This document shows positions 43,281-58,109 of a stretch of DNA of 64,000 nt, piece by piece (the stretch's first letter is position 1; each line of letters opens with the position of its first letter). The DNA comes from Sparassis latifolia (Eukaryota > Basidiomycota > Agaricomycetes > Polyporales > Sparassidaceae): NCBI GenBank assembly GCA_018466975.1, contig CM031560.1, positions 930,001-994,000 of the forward strand, written 5' to 3'. Position numbers and translations under genes: made by a program. Under the pieces are notes generated by a model. The model was not told the origin of the DNA, did no database searches, and saw nothing but the letters and a program-made list of their open reading frames with translations.

Positions 43281-44223
43281 CTGGTGGTTGTTGCGCGCTC
43301 AAAGAGAATTCCGAATATCGTAAGACGTTGATCTTCAGACAACGATGAAACAACAACCTAACCAAGAGGTGGATTCAACGGCGAAATCGATGGTGGTCGT
43401 ACAGAGTTAAGATGTATTGAGAAAACTACAGTAGACGGAGCTAGCTGGGCCACTGGCCATATGTCATTCCGACATGCTGTAACCGCGCGTACGCGGCAAA
43501 CGTCCCAAATCGGGCTACTTCGAGTCATGAACATTAATTGTACAATTCCCGTCCAGCTTCCGTGCAGCAACTTACGCTCGTACTTTTACAGTCATATATC
43601 CTGCGTGATTCTATCGATGAGATGCCGCAAAGAAAAACTGCATGCAAAGGGAAGCCAATGTGAGTCTAGATGGCGATGAACCACATTCTGGATCCGAAGC
43701 AATTGTTTCGGATCTAAGGGCTTCCCTGCAAGTTGCAACACACCAGCGGTCGTTGGGACGCCTGACAATCCTATTATAAGCATAGAAACGGTGTGAGCCT
43801 TCGAGAAAAAATTGGGTGCAGTAGTGCTAGCCCCATCACATGGTAGTGCAGCGGCTCGGACCGTGACCTCTTTGCATACTCAGAACAGATGGGTGCATGA
43901 AAGAGCACCGACCGTATCAGCTGGGTGCCGCGCGCAACGGTCAATTACTGTTGAGACTGAGAGGGGCCATTCCTGTGGTGGCGGTGAAGCACGGTCATAT
44001 TCTGTTGAACGTTTAGGTAAAAGTCTGAATCCAATAGAATAAGCATAAGATGGCGCACCTACAGATACCTCCGTCGTGTCTTGCGTTGTGAGCGCACAAG
44101 CACCAAGCGAGTTGCCTTCCCAGTTGAAGCATCAGATTCGCCAAGATTAGCCGGGAGCAGATTATGAAGTTATCCATCTATCTCATAAGCCCTCCAGGAG
44201 TCTACATACAGCAGACCGCGCAG
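43281..44223. other. Intergenic region upstream of the VWA gene
   Basis: About 0.94 kb between the VWA start and the GEM1 stop. Several small open frames but no recognisable gene, repeat or RNA. Confidence 0.45.
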
Positions 44224-46907
<2,684 letters not shown>

Positions 46908-47212
46908 GACCTACCTAAGCTTATATGCCGCGAAAACCGTTGTCGTAAAACCAGGGGGCACTGAAGTGAAACGAGACCTCAGACGCGGCGCGCTGCTTGT
47001 AAGTGTAGACGCGTGGTATCACGGCTCATTGCCTTACGTAACCGGCAACGGAATCAGCTCTTCACTTCTTATACTTTCTCCAAATGATGTCTGCGTGACT
47101 CCACATGTGCAACTTCAGAACGTCGCCGTCCCAGTTCAGTTTCTACACGATCCCACAACGCTGAGCAGGCCCACACTATCTGGCTTCATTCGGGGCATTG
47201 ATACTCGCATTC
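46908..47212. promoter_or_regulatory. Bidirectional promoter, GEM1 / F-box WD gene
   Basis: 305 bp between divergent start codons. No specific motif recognised. Confidence 0.45.
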
Positions 47213-48797
47213 ATGAACATACAATCACTTCCTAGCGATGTTATCATCTTTCTGATGCAATTTCTGTCTACCAGAGATCTGGCATCGTTGTCTGCAGTTT
47301 GCAAGTTCTTGCATTCACTGGTGAGTACGCTGTTCTTTGTCTGTCATTGGTTCGCGTGCTCACACACATTGATCCAGATAGAGGAGTTCGGCTGGAAGAC
47401 CTATGTGCGATTGGATTCTCGGCCCTCATATAGCTTGCGCAAGTCATTCTCCTCCTGGGATTTCCGTTCACAGGCCCGGTAAGCATCTCTTTCAAATCAA
47501 TGGCGCTTATTCACTTATGTAATTGCCTTGCATATATGCGCAACACAGCTACAACACCTTGACAGATCGAAACTGGGTCTATGCCGAGTCCGTGGCGCGG
47601 CCTCTATCTCTCAAATGGACTGGAAAGTTTCGGTCCTTACTGGCAATCAACTCCTCCAGGTTATTTGTTGGTGCGGGTAACACAATCTATTCGTATGCCT
47701 TCACTCAGACGAAGCCTACCGATTCGCCTGGCATTCGGCTTGAATCCATGTATACAACCAGCACCCAGCTGCGGGCTCGCCATGACTTGTCTAGCCTAGT
47801 TTGTGTGTCAGACGAAGGTTTAGACCGTACGCTATACGTTGGCTACGCCGACGGAGCTCTGGAACGCGTCACACTTCCAGCCTGTAGGGCAGGTCTGGAG
47901 AGTACCACTGTTGAACCATCGGTGCGAAAGAAGCAGTATTTTCACGGTAACGAGATGGTGGAAAGCCTCTCTTCGACTGGGGAACACGTTCTCTCCTTAT
48001 CTAACGACGGCACTGCCGTTTTCTTCAACCGGTCTTATCATGCGCACTCTGAGGAGGCGCAAATCATCAATTTGGAGGGTCGAGGGTGGGCGACATACCT
48101 CTCCACAAAGTCCTCCACTCCGTACGCTGTCTTCGGAACATCGTCCTTGTCCCCACTTGTCGTCCATAATATATGTACGTCACAGGTGTCCCTAAATCCA
48201 TCCGCTGTCCTCGCATCTACACAGTCTCTCGAACAATCCGAGAGGTCCTCTGCAGTCTATGGCATCTCTGGTGCACCTTCATCATCACCATGGGGCTCGT
48301 CCGACCAGATTATCGTCTCTGGTTGGTACGACGGGGTCGTGCGCGTGCACGATCTGCGCTCTTGCGCGCGTGCATGTAGTAGCGGCAACGCATCAACCGA
48401 ACCTGAACCTCTGCGCCCCGTCATGTCAGTCTATGATCCCTGGACCTTCGAGCCCATATACACTGTATCCTGCGGCGGCGGATCGTCAAGCCACATTGCA
48501 GCAGGAACGGCGCGACATAGTGTCGTCTCATTCTGGGACGTTCGTTACCCTACTCGCGGTTGGAGTGTACATGGGCCAGGAAACGACTCGTCGCCTGTCT
48601 ATTCTGTCATTCTGGAGAGCTCCCGTTTATTCGGGGCAACACAGTCGCGTCCCTTTGTCCTGGACTTCGGCCCGGATCTCAAGGAAGAGACGTATCCCAG
48701 GCTGCATCGCGACTATCGCGAGGAAGGTCTCAAGAGGCGCGACAAGAGCGGCGTCGGGTTCTACGTAACGAAATACAGCCACGCCCGTACACGGTAA
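47213..48797 (+). CDS. F-box and WD40-repeat protein
   Basis: Three exons (47213-47320, 47378-47478, 47549-48797) give 485 residues. The N-terminal F-box (NIQSLPSDVIIFLMQFLSTR, DLASLSAVCKFLHSL) would bind Skp1. The rest is a beta-propeller with repeat-like segments such as SLSSTGEHVLSLSNDGTAVF, IIVSGWYDGVVRVHDLRS, and a repeat with HIAAGTARHSVVSFWDVRYP. F-box/WD proteins are substrate receptors of SCF ubiquitin ligases. The layout recalls the FBXW4/Pof10 type, but the ortholog is uncertain. The start at 47213 was preferred over one 15 nt upstream because it begins the F-box directly. Confidence 0.87.
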
Positions 48798-49091
48798 TCC
48801 TGATATCCAGTATGTCACCATTGCAAACTCGAAAGATCCTGTGGACTAAGAACACGAGATGGCAGTTACATTATGGTCCCTGGGTATGGCAGAGGGTCAT
48901 TACAAACAAATAGACAGCAAATAAATGACGATAGTGTGAGGGCTAAGTTATGCAGGAGTCAGTTGAGCAGGAAATGCAGGAGAGATATGACGAAGATCGA
49001 ATGAACACCACCATGCGTACAAAACGATGCTAGAGACCAGCGAAAGCAAAGCGAGTCAGGTGAAGCTATTGCAGCGGGTATACGATCGTGG

Positions 49092-52000
49092 TCATGATGC
49101 AGAAGTGGGGGTAGGATGTTGAGAGGGCTGCGACCGGCTCGCCCAATTAAAGAGCTGTCGCACATCGCTAGCCGGAGCAGTGTCCGCCGGTTGCTTAGGT
49201 TCAATCATCAAACTTGAAGCAGCTGGTGTCAGATGGAATCAAGAGAGTGAAGGCACATGAACAAACCTCCGGCGGTAGAGGTCCTGCAGGTCTCCTCGGT
49301 GTTTGGATTGCTCGAATAAATGTTTCAGGAATTCTTGCACTTCCGGTATAGACTTCAAGTTGTACGGGACTTGGAAGCGCTGCATGTCTAGGGGGCTTTG
49401 AGAAACATGCATGCGTCTCGTCGATCATTTCTCACCTTGAACAATGCGCGCGAGCTTGTGGTACTTGTTGAAGTTCAATAGCTTCTTCTCAGGTGACTTC
49501 GGCGAGGCTCTGTGTGAGGGATTGCCCTCGCGACAGAATGTCACGTCCGTCAAGTAAAGACCTGCAGAAGGCATAATCAACAACCCCGTTTCCACCCAAG
49601 TGTCTTCCGTCAATCAACTTACCCAAGAAAGGGACTGCAGGCGGTGCAGTGTTCCTCAAACGTGATCGATACTCCGAATAGTTGCGAGCATGGTCAGCTA
49701 GCTTCCGCAAGGCCTCAAGTTGCAACTTATTCTTCTGAGCCAAGCCCTACAGATAGTAATGTGAGCCCACTCTCCTAACTCCAGCAGGCCTGTACGTACC
49801 GACCAAGTCTGTTGGAGACGAGAAATGGTGGAGGAATCTAGCGCGGCAAGTATTGACCGGGGGGTGCTGTAGTTCTGCAAGGAAACGCAACGCTAAACGA
49901 GAGTAAGAACTAGAGGAAGCAGTCACGGTAACAAGAAACATACATCGGCAAGTTTAATGAAGAATTTCACCAGAGCAGTCCTCTTCTTGGTGTCAAGCTC
50001 GTTCAAGATGCTTTCCGCAACCCAACCAGTAATCACGGTGCTCAGCGAGGTCAGGGCCTTGACATTGACAGATGATGTGCCGCCGTGCTGTCCCGTTTCC
50101 AAGATCTCCTCAGGCTGAATCGCGCAGTAGAGCGTGCATTCCATCGTCGTCAACTGTCTCGCCAGTTCCAACGTGTCGAAATCAGTGACAGAGATGGAAG
50201 CGAAGTTCCTGTTGCGGAGGGCGTTCAGAACCGTCTTCGTCATGATCGGCCGCGGGACCTCCGAAGGAGCAATGGAAGGCGGATTCAGAGGGATTCCAGC
50301 ATCTCTAACACGCTCAACCTTGAGATCAACGCCCTTCTCGCTAGCTACTACCCACTGATTGATGAGTTCCATAATGCGCTGCGAAGGAACAGGGAACATC
50401 CCAGACAAAGCATCCCGTGTAAAGTCCACCAACGCTGGGAGAACTACATTGTCCGTCGCTGGCCGCCAGTAGCTTTCCAGCCACAACTTCACGAAGTTCG
50501 ACACACGCAGCCTCACGGGCAGACCTTTGCGCTGTTGCCAGGCGTACAGATCTTCATCCGAAAGACTTGGAGGAGGTAGGATATTATATCGGCCAATGAT
50601 GGCTTCTACAAGCTCTATGGGAGTAGTGAACAACCGAAAAGTCAGGAAGAAAACGGCGGCAAACGGCGGCTCCACGAGCGAATCATGCGGTGTCATGCGT
50701 TCGACGAGGGCTGCCAGTGTGGCGCCGACGAGCTGCCCATCTCCGTTATATGCTACATCGTCTGGAGTATGGTCATGCGAGATCGTCCATGGCACTGGGG
50801 TAGCAGTCAACAATGACGCGTTGGGTACTGCAGGGAGATCGCCGTTCAGCAGCTTCTCCTCGAGCGAATTCGGCGAGTGCAGCTGTCGTTGGCTTCCTTC
50901 CCATGTTGTCCTGTCGTCATCAGTAGGCGCAAACGACACGGGCGAAGGAGGATCAGGTTCGACGCTCTCCGTAGTGATGAGAACGGGCGGAAGAGGCTTA
51001 TCTTCTTGCAGTGTAGACATCGGTTCTTGCTCCTCAGAAATCTCCAGTTTTGCCCTTGCAGCAGGTTCTTCTGGGATGTCAGCAGACCGCCTCTCTCGCC
51101 GTATCGGTGTCTCGACGGACGAGAATGTCTGTGCTTGAATGGTGAGGTCCTCGTCCTCGCCCTCGACGTCGTTCATTGTGTAGAGTTCACGCAACGCGTG
51201 GAGGCTGGACGACTTGCTGAGGTGCTGAACGTGACCGATCGCTTGCTGCGTGAACTTGCGTGGCGTAAAGTTCGCCGCATCTGTATCTCCCAGTAACGGT
51301 AACTGAATGATGAACGGACGCTCGCCCATAGAGCGTTGCAGACACTTCTTGACGGCGCTCACACAGTCGGAACCAGCCTTCAGCGCATTGGTGGCGCATC
51401 GCAGAAGAGTCTCCTTTTCTTCCTCTTCAGACACGTCCGGAGATGGTGATACCGTGAGGAGCCGTACAGAATCGGCGAGCTTGCTCGTAACGTTGTACAG
51501 GCCCTCCTTTGCAGCTTTCAAGCTCTCAGCTTTATGAGCCGGGATATCGGGATGCTTCAAGACCGCTTCCACGATCGTCAGCAGTTTGCAGACCATGTCC
51601 ACAACTTCCCGTACAAGATCGTACATGTGTCCCGTACTCGACGCGTGAGAGGTGCGCGAGTGAGAGTGCGCGTGTCCGATGAATGCGGCGATAGTAGACA
51701 AATAGTGATCGTGAGTGTACCGCAGCGCTTCCATAACCTCGGCTGTGTTGGATGGGCCGGAGGGAAACACTGGCGTAGCAGGCGTTCCAATGGACTCGCC
51801 AGACGAAAAGGAAGAAGTTGAAGAGACGCTGCTGACGGAGTACTGACCAGACTTATGAGTCGACATGATGGTCTTGACAATCCGGCTCGCATTGCTTGCC
51901 CGGTCCCGTCTTGGTGGAGGAGTGCTCCCAATCGACCTGTTATGTGGCCCCAAAGGTAGACCAATCCCAATTTGTCTGCGGGTCTTGAGATCGCCCATGC

Positions 52001-53278
52001 TTTTCGCACGGGAGAGAGGATTACCCTTGCCCGAATCCTCTCGATATCGCATGACAGACCGACGCTCGATCGCATTCGTCGTTTTCTCTGATACCTCCCA
52101 GCAAGAATCGTATTCACCAGGGAGAGGCGTAACTGTATCTTCCGGGCGAACCAAAGTTCCCTCTGGGCTGTCCCAGGGCCCATTGCCGCCCGATCCCGAA
52201 GTGTGTCGCTCCTGCGCAGGCAGGGTAATCCCGCACTGTACAGCTACGGCGAGAAAGCCCCGGACGTGCGCAAACAGTTGGCCGCCTACGCGTACCATCG
52301 CCTCCGCCTCTAGCTCCCTGAGCTCCTCGTTTGTGATGCCTTCCGATGCACGCTTTGACTGCGAGACAAGCGACGCAAGATCTGAAAGGATGCGCTTGCG
52401 CTCCTGCGCCAGAACGCCGTGCCGTCTCAGCACGGGCGAGTCGCGTGGTAGGCACCCGACCTCGGACAAGATCGCACGAACGCATGAGATCATGCAGGCA
52501 GTAGAGGGTTGGAAGTGAGCTATTCGGTTGGCTTGTGCAGCGTTCTGCAGCAGGGACAGTCCGTGCAGGAGTGGGACCATAAGAGGTAGACAGTACGTGT
52601 CCATACCAGACTCCGCGGCTAATGGGCGGTGATCAGTCCTGTAGAACGTCTTCTCCCTTAGCGACGCCGTGGTATCCCACGAGGTTGCCGATACCGCAGA
52701 CATGGAATGTGAGTGTCCAGGACGAGTGCGCTACCATATGGCATGATTCATATCAGCAACGGTAGAAAATGAGAAGCACTCACCATGTGATTTGGAAGTT
52801 CCTCTTCTGTCAGGAGACTGACTTCAGAAGTAACGTAGTTACTCGGAAACCAACCCCTCCTCCCGTCTAGCTCACCATCCCACCATCCACTTGAGTCGCG
52901 GTTGAGCACGTGAATGACCTGTCCCGCTCGAAACGCGAGGCACGTCACGTTCTGGTGTTGCGGTGCGAAGTCATGCATGGCGAGGACATACTCGTTGGCT
53001 TCCCCGACAGTATCCATGGTCAACGAGTCTGAGGACCCAGCAGGACTACAGGCGGTTGGATCCGCGACGCCCACGTAAACGACGGAGGAGGGGGTGGTAG
53101 ATATTGATACAGCATGTGTGGTGCCTGATGCGGACGATGATGCGGAGGCAGAGGATGCACTGCGAGACCTGCTGCTGTATGCACTGCTATGCGCCGATGC
53201 AGGAGTGAGGCCCCGAGCGAAGGATGGACCAGCAATCCCTGCCACCGACGTGTCGATCTTAAGACGTGTTTGGGACAT
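49092..53278 (-). CDS. CDC25: Ras guanine nucleotide exchange factor, SH3 plus RasGEF domains
   Basis: Seven inferred exons (53278-52784, 52730-49944, 49892-49800, 49746-49623, 49561-49436, 49387-49267, 49212-49092) give 1,288 residues. After a Ser-rich start comes an SH3 domain (YVLAMHDFAPQHQNVTCLAF, DSSGWWDGELDGRRGWFPSN). A long regulatory region precedes a RasGEF-N domain (TLAALVERMTPHDSLVEPPF, FFLTFRLFTTPIELVEAIIG). The CDC25 catalytic domain (ELARQLTTMECTLYCAIQPE, ITGWVAESILNELDTKKRTA, VPFLGLYLTDVTF, LLNFNKYHKLARIV) follows, then the short tail DVRQLFNWASRSQPSQ. This is the layout of yeast Cdc25, which loads GTP on Ras upstream of adenylate cyclase. The terminal intron acceptor (AAG) is less certain. 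Confidence 0.93.
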
Positions 53279-54167
53279 CCCTCATCCGTAGAAAGCGACC
53301 TCGATATGGTTGGAAAGGACACTGGATCGTGCAATGCGAGGAACGCAGAGAAACGCGTATGAGCCTCGAGGGTCCAACGAGGCTTACTTTTGAGACAAAT
53401 CTAAATATGAGTTAGAGAGAAAGGTGAACGCGACTAGAATACAGAAAATTCCGAGAATTACTGAGCGAGCGGCGGTGCAGAGAGGGCGAACAGCATGTAT
53501 CGCGCTCGACGTCGGTCGTTGGGACTCGAGTCCAACCGTCTTCAAGTCATGTCAGTTGACTTTCCTGTCACATATGCGTGACACTCTGTGACGGTGCGTT
53601 ACACCCGCGAGTTTGAAATCCGTGTCACGCTGAACTCCCCGCTCTTCCAAATTCTTGTCTTTCCTCTCTGCATGGAACTCTCCTGACCGCGGCGACCACA
53701 CTAGAAGTTCGAAGTGGCCTCTCCATACTACTCACTGAGAAAGGTCCTCTTCTGATCGGAGTCTGCGCGGCGAGGGCTGTCACAGCAATGGAACACCCAA
53801 AGGGCGCTGGCTAGCGCAGGCCTCTTTGACAGAGAGACGATCACAGGCGTCGTTCGAAGCCCGCGACCATGCCAGACGCCACGGCAATTTCTTCTCCCTT
53901 CGCGTTGCAGCGCGACCATCGAAATCTGCTGAAATCTGCCTTCGCAATCGGTGGAACTCTGATGAGACCTCGACGATATGTGGGGTCGGCGTCACCGGTG
54001 GGCGGGCTCGGGCATTCCTTACTCGTTGCTGCATCGACTGCGTGATGTTGACGTCGGCGTCGATGTCGCATGAAGGCCTCTGTTTCCTCCCACCGGCCGA
54101 TGGAGGATATCGCCCTGGTGCATGACTCGATGAACTCACCGGCATGCTTATGTCCTACAAAGATATC
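53279..54167. other. Intergenic region, RasGEF promoter and possible cyclin 3' extension
   Basis: About 0.9 kb. The proximal 350 bp are the RasGEF upstream region. A frame at 53780-54145 (minus) is open and in phase with the cyclin gene only if a 19-nt segment is skipped (see findings). Otherwise nothing recognised. Confidence 0.4.
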
Positions 54168-55634
54168 TTACACAATGTCATCCGCAGACCCAGGCGGCCC
54201 GAACAAGAATCTGACCGTCCCCTCGTTCCGCCCCAACGACGCCTCAACCTCGGCGTACATGTCATTCCGAGCTGCGCTTTGCCGCTGTCGGGGCGCATGC
54301 TCCGACTCCCGCATGACGATCTTCAGACGGATCAGCTGGTCTGACTTGTATGGCAAGGGTGGCAGCTGCACATTGGCAGCAGAGGGTGTATGCTGACTCC
54401 GAGATAAATGAGGAGATGGAGACGAGGGTGTTGTTGGTGACGTGTTGGCTAAAGGATTCTGCGCGGCAACTATCAGCAGATCGATGATGGCATGCGCGAT
54501 CTCTGAAAAAGGAGATAGTAGTGAGGATGACGGAAGAGGAACAAGCCCAAAAAAATCCACCTTCCAGATCCTCAACGTGGGCTTGAAATTGTTCTTCCCA
54601 GTGTCCAGGTTTACCTAGCGCAGCAGCGATCTGATCACCGCTGCTGTAACCAGTCCGCTTTGGAGAAGTTGCCTGCTCGAACGATGACAGCAAAGCTGCC
54701 AGGTATACACAGCCCAGTGCAACAACATGTGGAGGATATTCAAGGTTGACCACTGTCCGGTGGCTAGTTTTGTGAGCGAATATGCTCAGCTGGTTCATTC
54801 TGGGGACCTACCTGTCGATAACCAGCCGCCACGCTAGCTTCGTCAACTTCTTGGTAGCTAAATTTATGTCAAGTGAGCGATCACTTGTGCCGGAGTAAGA
54901 CGCACCTTTGAAGGATCTTCCTATCTTGATGACATACGGGAAGGGCATGCGCGAGGTGAAATTGAAACAAACAGTCTCGAGTAACAGCCGTTCCACGGCC
55001 AATAGTCTTTGTCTGTCGTGCTCAACCGTCTGAAGGTATTGACTATGTCACTGGTGCAATCATATCGCGCACCAGGAATACATACGGCTGGATCCATGTC
55101 GACTTCCCCTGCCACAGACTTCGACTTTGCCGCGAGTTCTGGGAAGCGCACGGCATATGCGACCATCAGGATCTCCCGAGGTTTCTTGAGAGTGTCATGC
55201 ATTTTGGAAGAGACATATAGAGCTGCAAGGCAGACATCCTGTCACAAAGTATTGCGTGAGACACCCAGCAGAGGGAGATATGTATCGGTACGAACATGGT
55301 AGCTGAAATCCTTCCGAGGGAAGAAAAGGTGGAAGCGGTGATACAAGTTCTGTGCAGTAGCTATTGTCTTGCGAGGGCTACACACATCTTTCTATTAAGA
55401 TACTGCAAGGACATCTGGGCAGAGCACGCACAAGCCAATTTTTGCGCCCACAGCTTCGATGAATCCGCACGCCTGCTGCCTTGCCCTTTCCTCCTGTGTC
55501 ACAGAGAGCTTGCCGCGCTGTTTCTCCGAAAGCCGCTCAAGCTCGACGGGTGTAAAGTACGGGAAGTGGTATTTGATGAAGGATGCTGGTATTTCTGAGG
55601 GAGAGTCGCGAAGGCCTGCGTGGTTTGGGTCCAT
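54168..55634 (-). CDS. CTK2: Cyclin of the CTK2/cyclin-K type
   Basis: Seven inferred exons (55634-55432, 55377-55296, 55238-55086, 55029-54906, 54857-54812, 54763-54561, 54502-54168) give 381 residues. The two cyclin folds include TIATAQNLYHRFHLFFPRKD, VCLAALYVSSKMHDTLKKPR, EILMVAY, RLLAVERLLLETVCFNFTSR and PPHVVALGCVYLAALL. The DTLKKPREI block is what I expect of Ctk2, the cyclin subunit of CTD kinase I (with Ctk1 and, in yeast, Ctk3), which phosphorylates the RNA polymerase II tail. A cyclin K/L assignment cannot be excluded. The model stops at TAA 54168 just after FLFGPPGSADDIV. Confidence 0.78.
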
Positions 55635-56030
55635 GATCGTGTCGACACGCGCACTTCGACGCGATCGCGCCAGTGGCGGCCGCCCACCTGTGACTTCGCA
55701 GCTACCACGTCCCTCTCCACCGCGTTGAGTTCGGACCTTCAATTTCAGCAGATCTGTGCCACAACCACGCAGACCTTCTGGCGTTTTTTCGAATCAAATA
55801 ACTCATTTACTTTCGGCTGGTCAAGCAACGGCTCCAGTGTCTAACACATTCGACACCCCCGGGCACGTAGCTTCCACGTACCACACTTTGTTTTCAGGCG
55901 TATTCGGGCTATTGCATCTCAACCGCATCAGCCTTACAGTTTCCAGCTGGTTCTGACGGTCACTATTGTTATCACTACAGGTCTCGCAGCATACGGCAGT
56001 TGAGCTCAGAGCGGCTCGGTATACCCACAC
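55635..56030. promoter_or_regulatory. Bidirectional promoter, cyclin / PIG-U gene
   Basis: 396 bp between divergent start codons. No motif assigned. Confidence 0.4.
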
Positions 56031-57669
56031 ATGGACTCTAAATTTATCGCTCTGGTGATCGGAAGACTGCTGCTTGCCTTTGCGCCGCTGCCTTGGTCAA
56101 TCAGGAACGACCACCAGCTGTCTTCACCCTTGACGTCCTACCCACGATGTGCGAGACCCACTGTCTGGCCTTCATACCCGAAACACCGCTCATAGCTGCG
56201 CACAGTACAAGAGGGTATATACCTGTTTCGACACGGTATCGATCCGTATTCTGGGGGGGCCTTTCGGCACGTAAGAGGTATCCTGCTCCTTGCTATGGAA
56301 GTGCACTAACGACGCAGCCAGTCCCCTTTGTTGCTGTCGCTGTTCTCGACTGTTCTCCCACTGAATGAGTACAGCTCACCGCTGATTTGGACCGCCTGCG
56401 ATGCAGTTGCGGCATGGGCTTTGGTGAGAATATGGAGATCCCGGCAGAACGTGTCGGCGAGCTCAAGAGACGTGCTCTTAGCAGCGTTGTGGGTCAAGGC
56501 ATATCAGGCACTTCGTGTTACCTGTCTAATGCCGGCCTAGATACCTTCTCAACCCATATATATTCTTCCCATCACTCGCACTGTCGACTTCTACGTTTGA
56601 AAACATGCTGTATTTGCTATCATTGATGTTCGCGTGTCGTGGTACGTTCTGTCTTCCCTAAACATCCGCATAAAACGTGACGTCTCTTGTGGTAGGACGA
56701 ACATCGGCTGCAGCACTGACGCTGGCCTTTCTTACTCACCTCTCTCTTCCTTCCATTCTTCTACTCTTTCCATTGGTCCTTCTGATTTTATCAGGACCTG
56801 CGTCGCGCTTAGCGTCACCAAGGCCATTCCCCGCAGACAGTCGGAAAACACTGCCAATACTGGCACAATTTGTGGGGTGCTTCGTCCTACTATGCATAGC
56901 GGCGACGCTTGTCTGCGGGAACTGGACATGGGTGGAGAAAACGTGGGGAGCACAGTAAGACATCGTACGCCGACATAGTATGCGCCAATTGACGTTGCTG
57001 CAGGTTCATGTTACCCGACTTGACGCCAAACCCTGGCCTCTGGTGGTATTTCTTCACTGAGATGTTTGACCACTTCAGGCCATTCTTCCTAATGGTATTT
57101 TCGGTAGGTTATCTGGTCCTAACCCAACGTTGCGCTGACGCTGAAGTTCCTGCCAGGTGCATCTCCTCATCTACGTAGCACCTATCTGCATCAAGTTCCA
57201 GTGAGTATAGCGCAGTTGACCCATAGCACAAATGCTGAATATGATTCAGGCATGACATACTCTACGCGTGTTTCCTCCTCCTGGGAGTGTTCGCTACATT
57301 CAAAGCCTACCCCACCCTCTCAGACCCGGGCCTCTTCCTCAGTATGATAGCCGTCTTTCCCGAGACGTTCCCCTGTAAGTCACTCCCCCTCCCCAGCTTT
57401 TCCATCCCCTTTTCAACTTCCGCTGAACTCCGGCCCCAGACCTTCGCCACCCGATAGTCACGACGCTCCTGCACCTGCATGCGTCGCTGCTACTGCCGCT
57501 CTTTCACCACCTCTGGATTGCGCAGGGAACGGGGAACGCGAACTTCTTCTACGCATCGACGCTCGTATTTGGCATGGCGAACGGTGCGGCCTTGCTTGAT
57601 GCTATCTGGGCTGGGTTGAGGATCGCTATCGGCGATACGAAGGAGTGTTGCGAGGTTGTGCAGGAATAA
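56031..57669 (+). CDS. PIGU: GPI transamidase subunit PIG-U (Gab1/Cdc91)
   Basis: Nine inferred exons (56031-56148, 56206-56270, 56322-56488, 56541-56641, 56696-56954, 57004-57103, 57157-57200, 57250-57374, 57440-57669) total 1,209 nt (402 residues). It is a polytopic ER membrane subunit of the complex that attaches GPI anchors to proteins. Seen are NDHQLSSPLTSYPRLQEGIY, FRHGIDPYSGGAFRHSPLLL, YLLNPYIFFPSLALSTST, WWYFFTEMFDHFRPFFLMVF and YLRHPIVTTLLHLHASLLLP, all strong family blocks, with many hydrophobic helices. The third donor (GTT|GTGGGT) was chosen to keep YLLNPYIFF in frame. Confidence 0.93.
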
Positions 57670-58109
57670 GCGATATCGTGGGACTTGTCTCGGGGCCTCG
57701 TCATGTTAATAATGGCCATGGCCAAATTGACACAATGAATTTCTCGCCGCCCAAATGTGACTCAGCCAGCTTTGAACAGTGAAATCATTGATGGGATAAC
57801 ATCAAAGGGGTAAGATGAACCACTGTATGCAGATGTGAATGCATGTATTAGCGGTGTGCGCGTAAAGTGAAGTTGCAGACAGGCATAACTACGCAATTTA
57901 CAATAATGTAACTAATCCTGTGCGTGAAAGAGATAGCACAAGAGGTGAACAGGGCAATTAATGAAACGAAGATATGCTTCAGCTTCCGCGTACATTGACG
58001 ATGTAGGAGTTGGATCGCCGACCAATAAGACAATGTTTCACTTCTGGAAAGTCTTCGAGGTGTTTAGACACCTAAGTATTCAGCACAACGTACGCAGGAA
58101 CAGCTGTTC
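57670..58109. other. Intergenic region
   Basis: About 440 bp between PIG-U and the decayed F-box copy. Nothing recognised. Confidence 0.45.

Noticed and set aside
50085..52518. Large plus-strand open frames (for example 50527-51138, 51865-52518)
   Set aside because: They are antisense shadows of the long RasGEF exon, which has clear domain motifs.
53505..53545. tRNA-like T-arm (GGGACTCGAGTCC)
   Set aside because: No acceptor stem, anticodon arm or D-arm could be placed around it. It is just a short palindrome.
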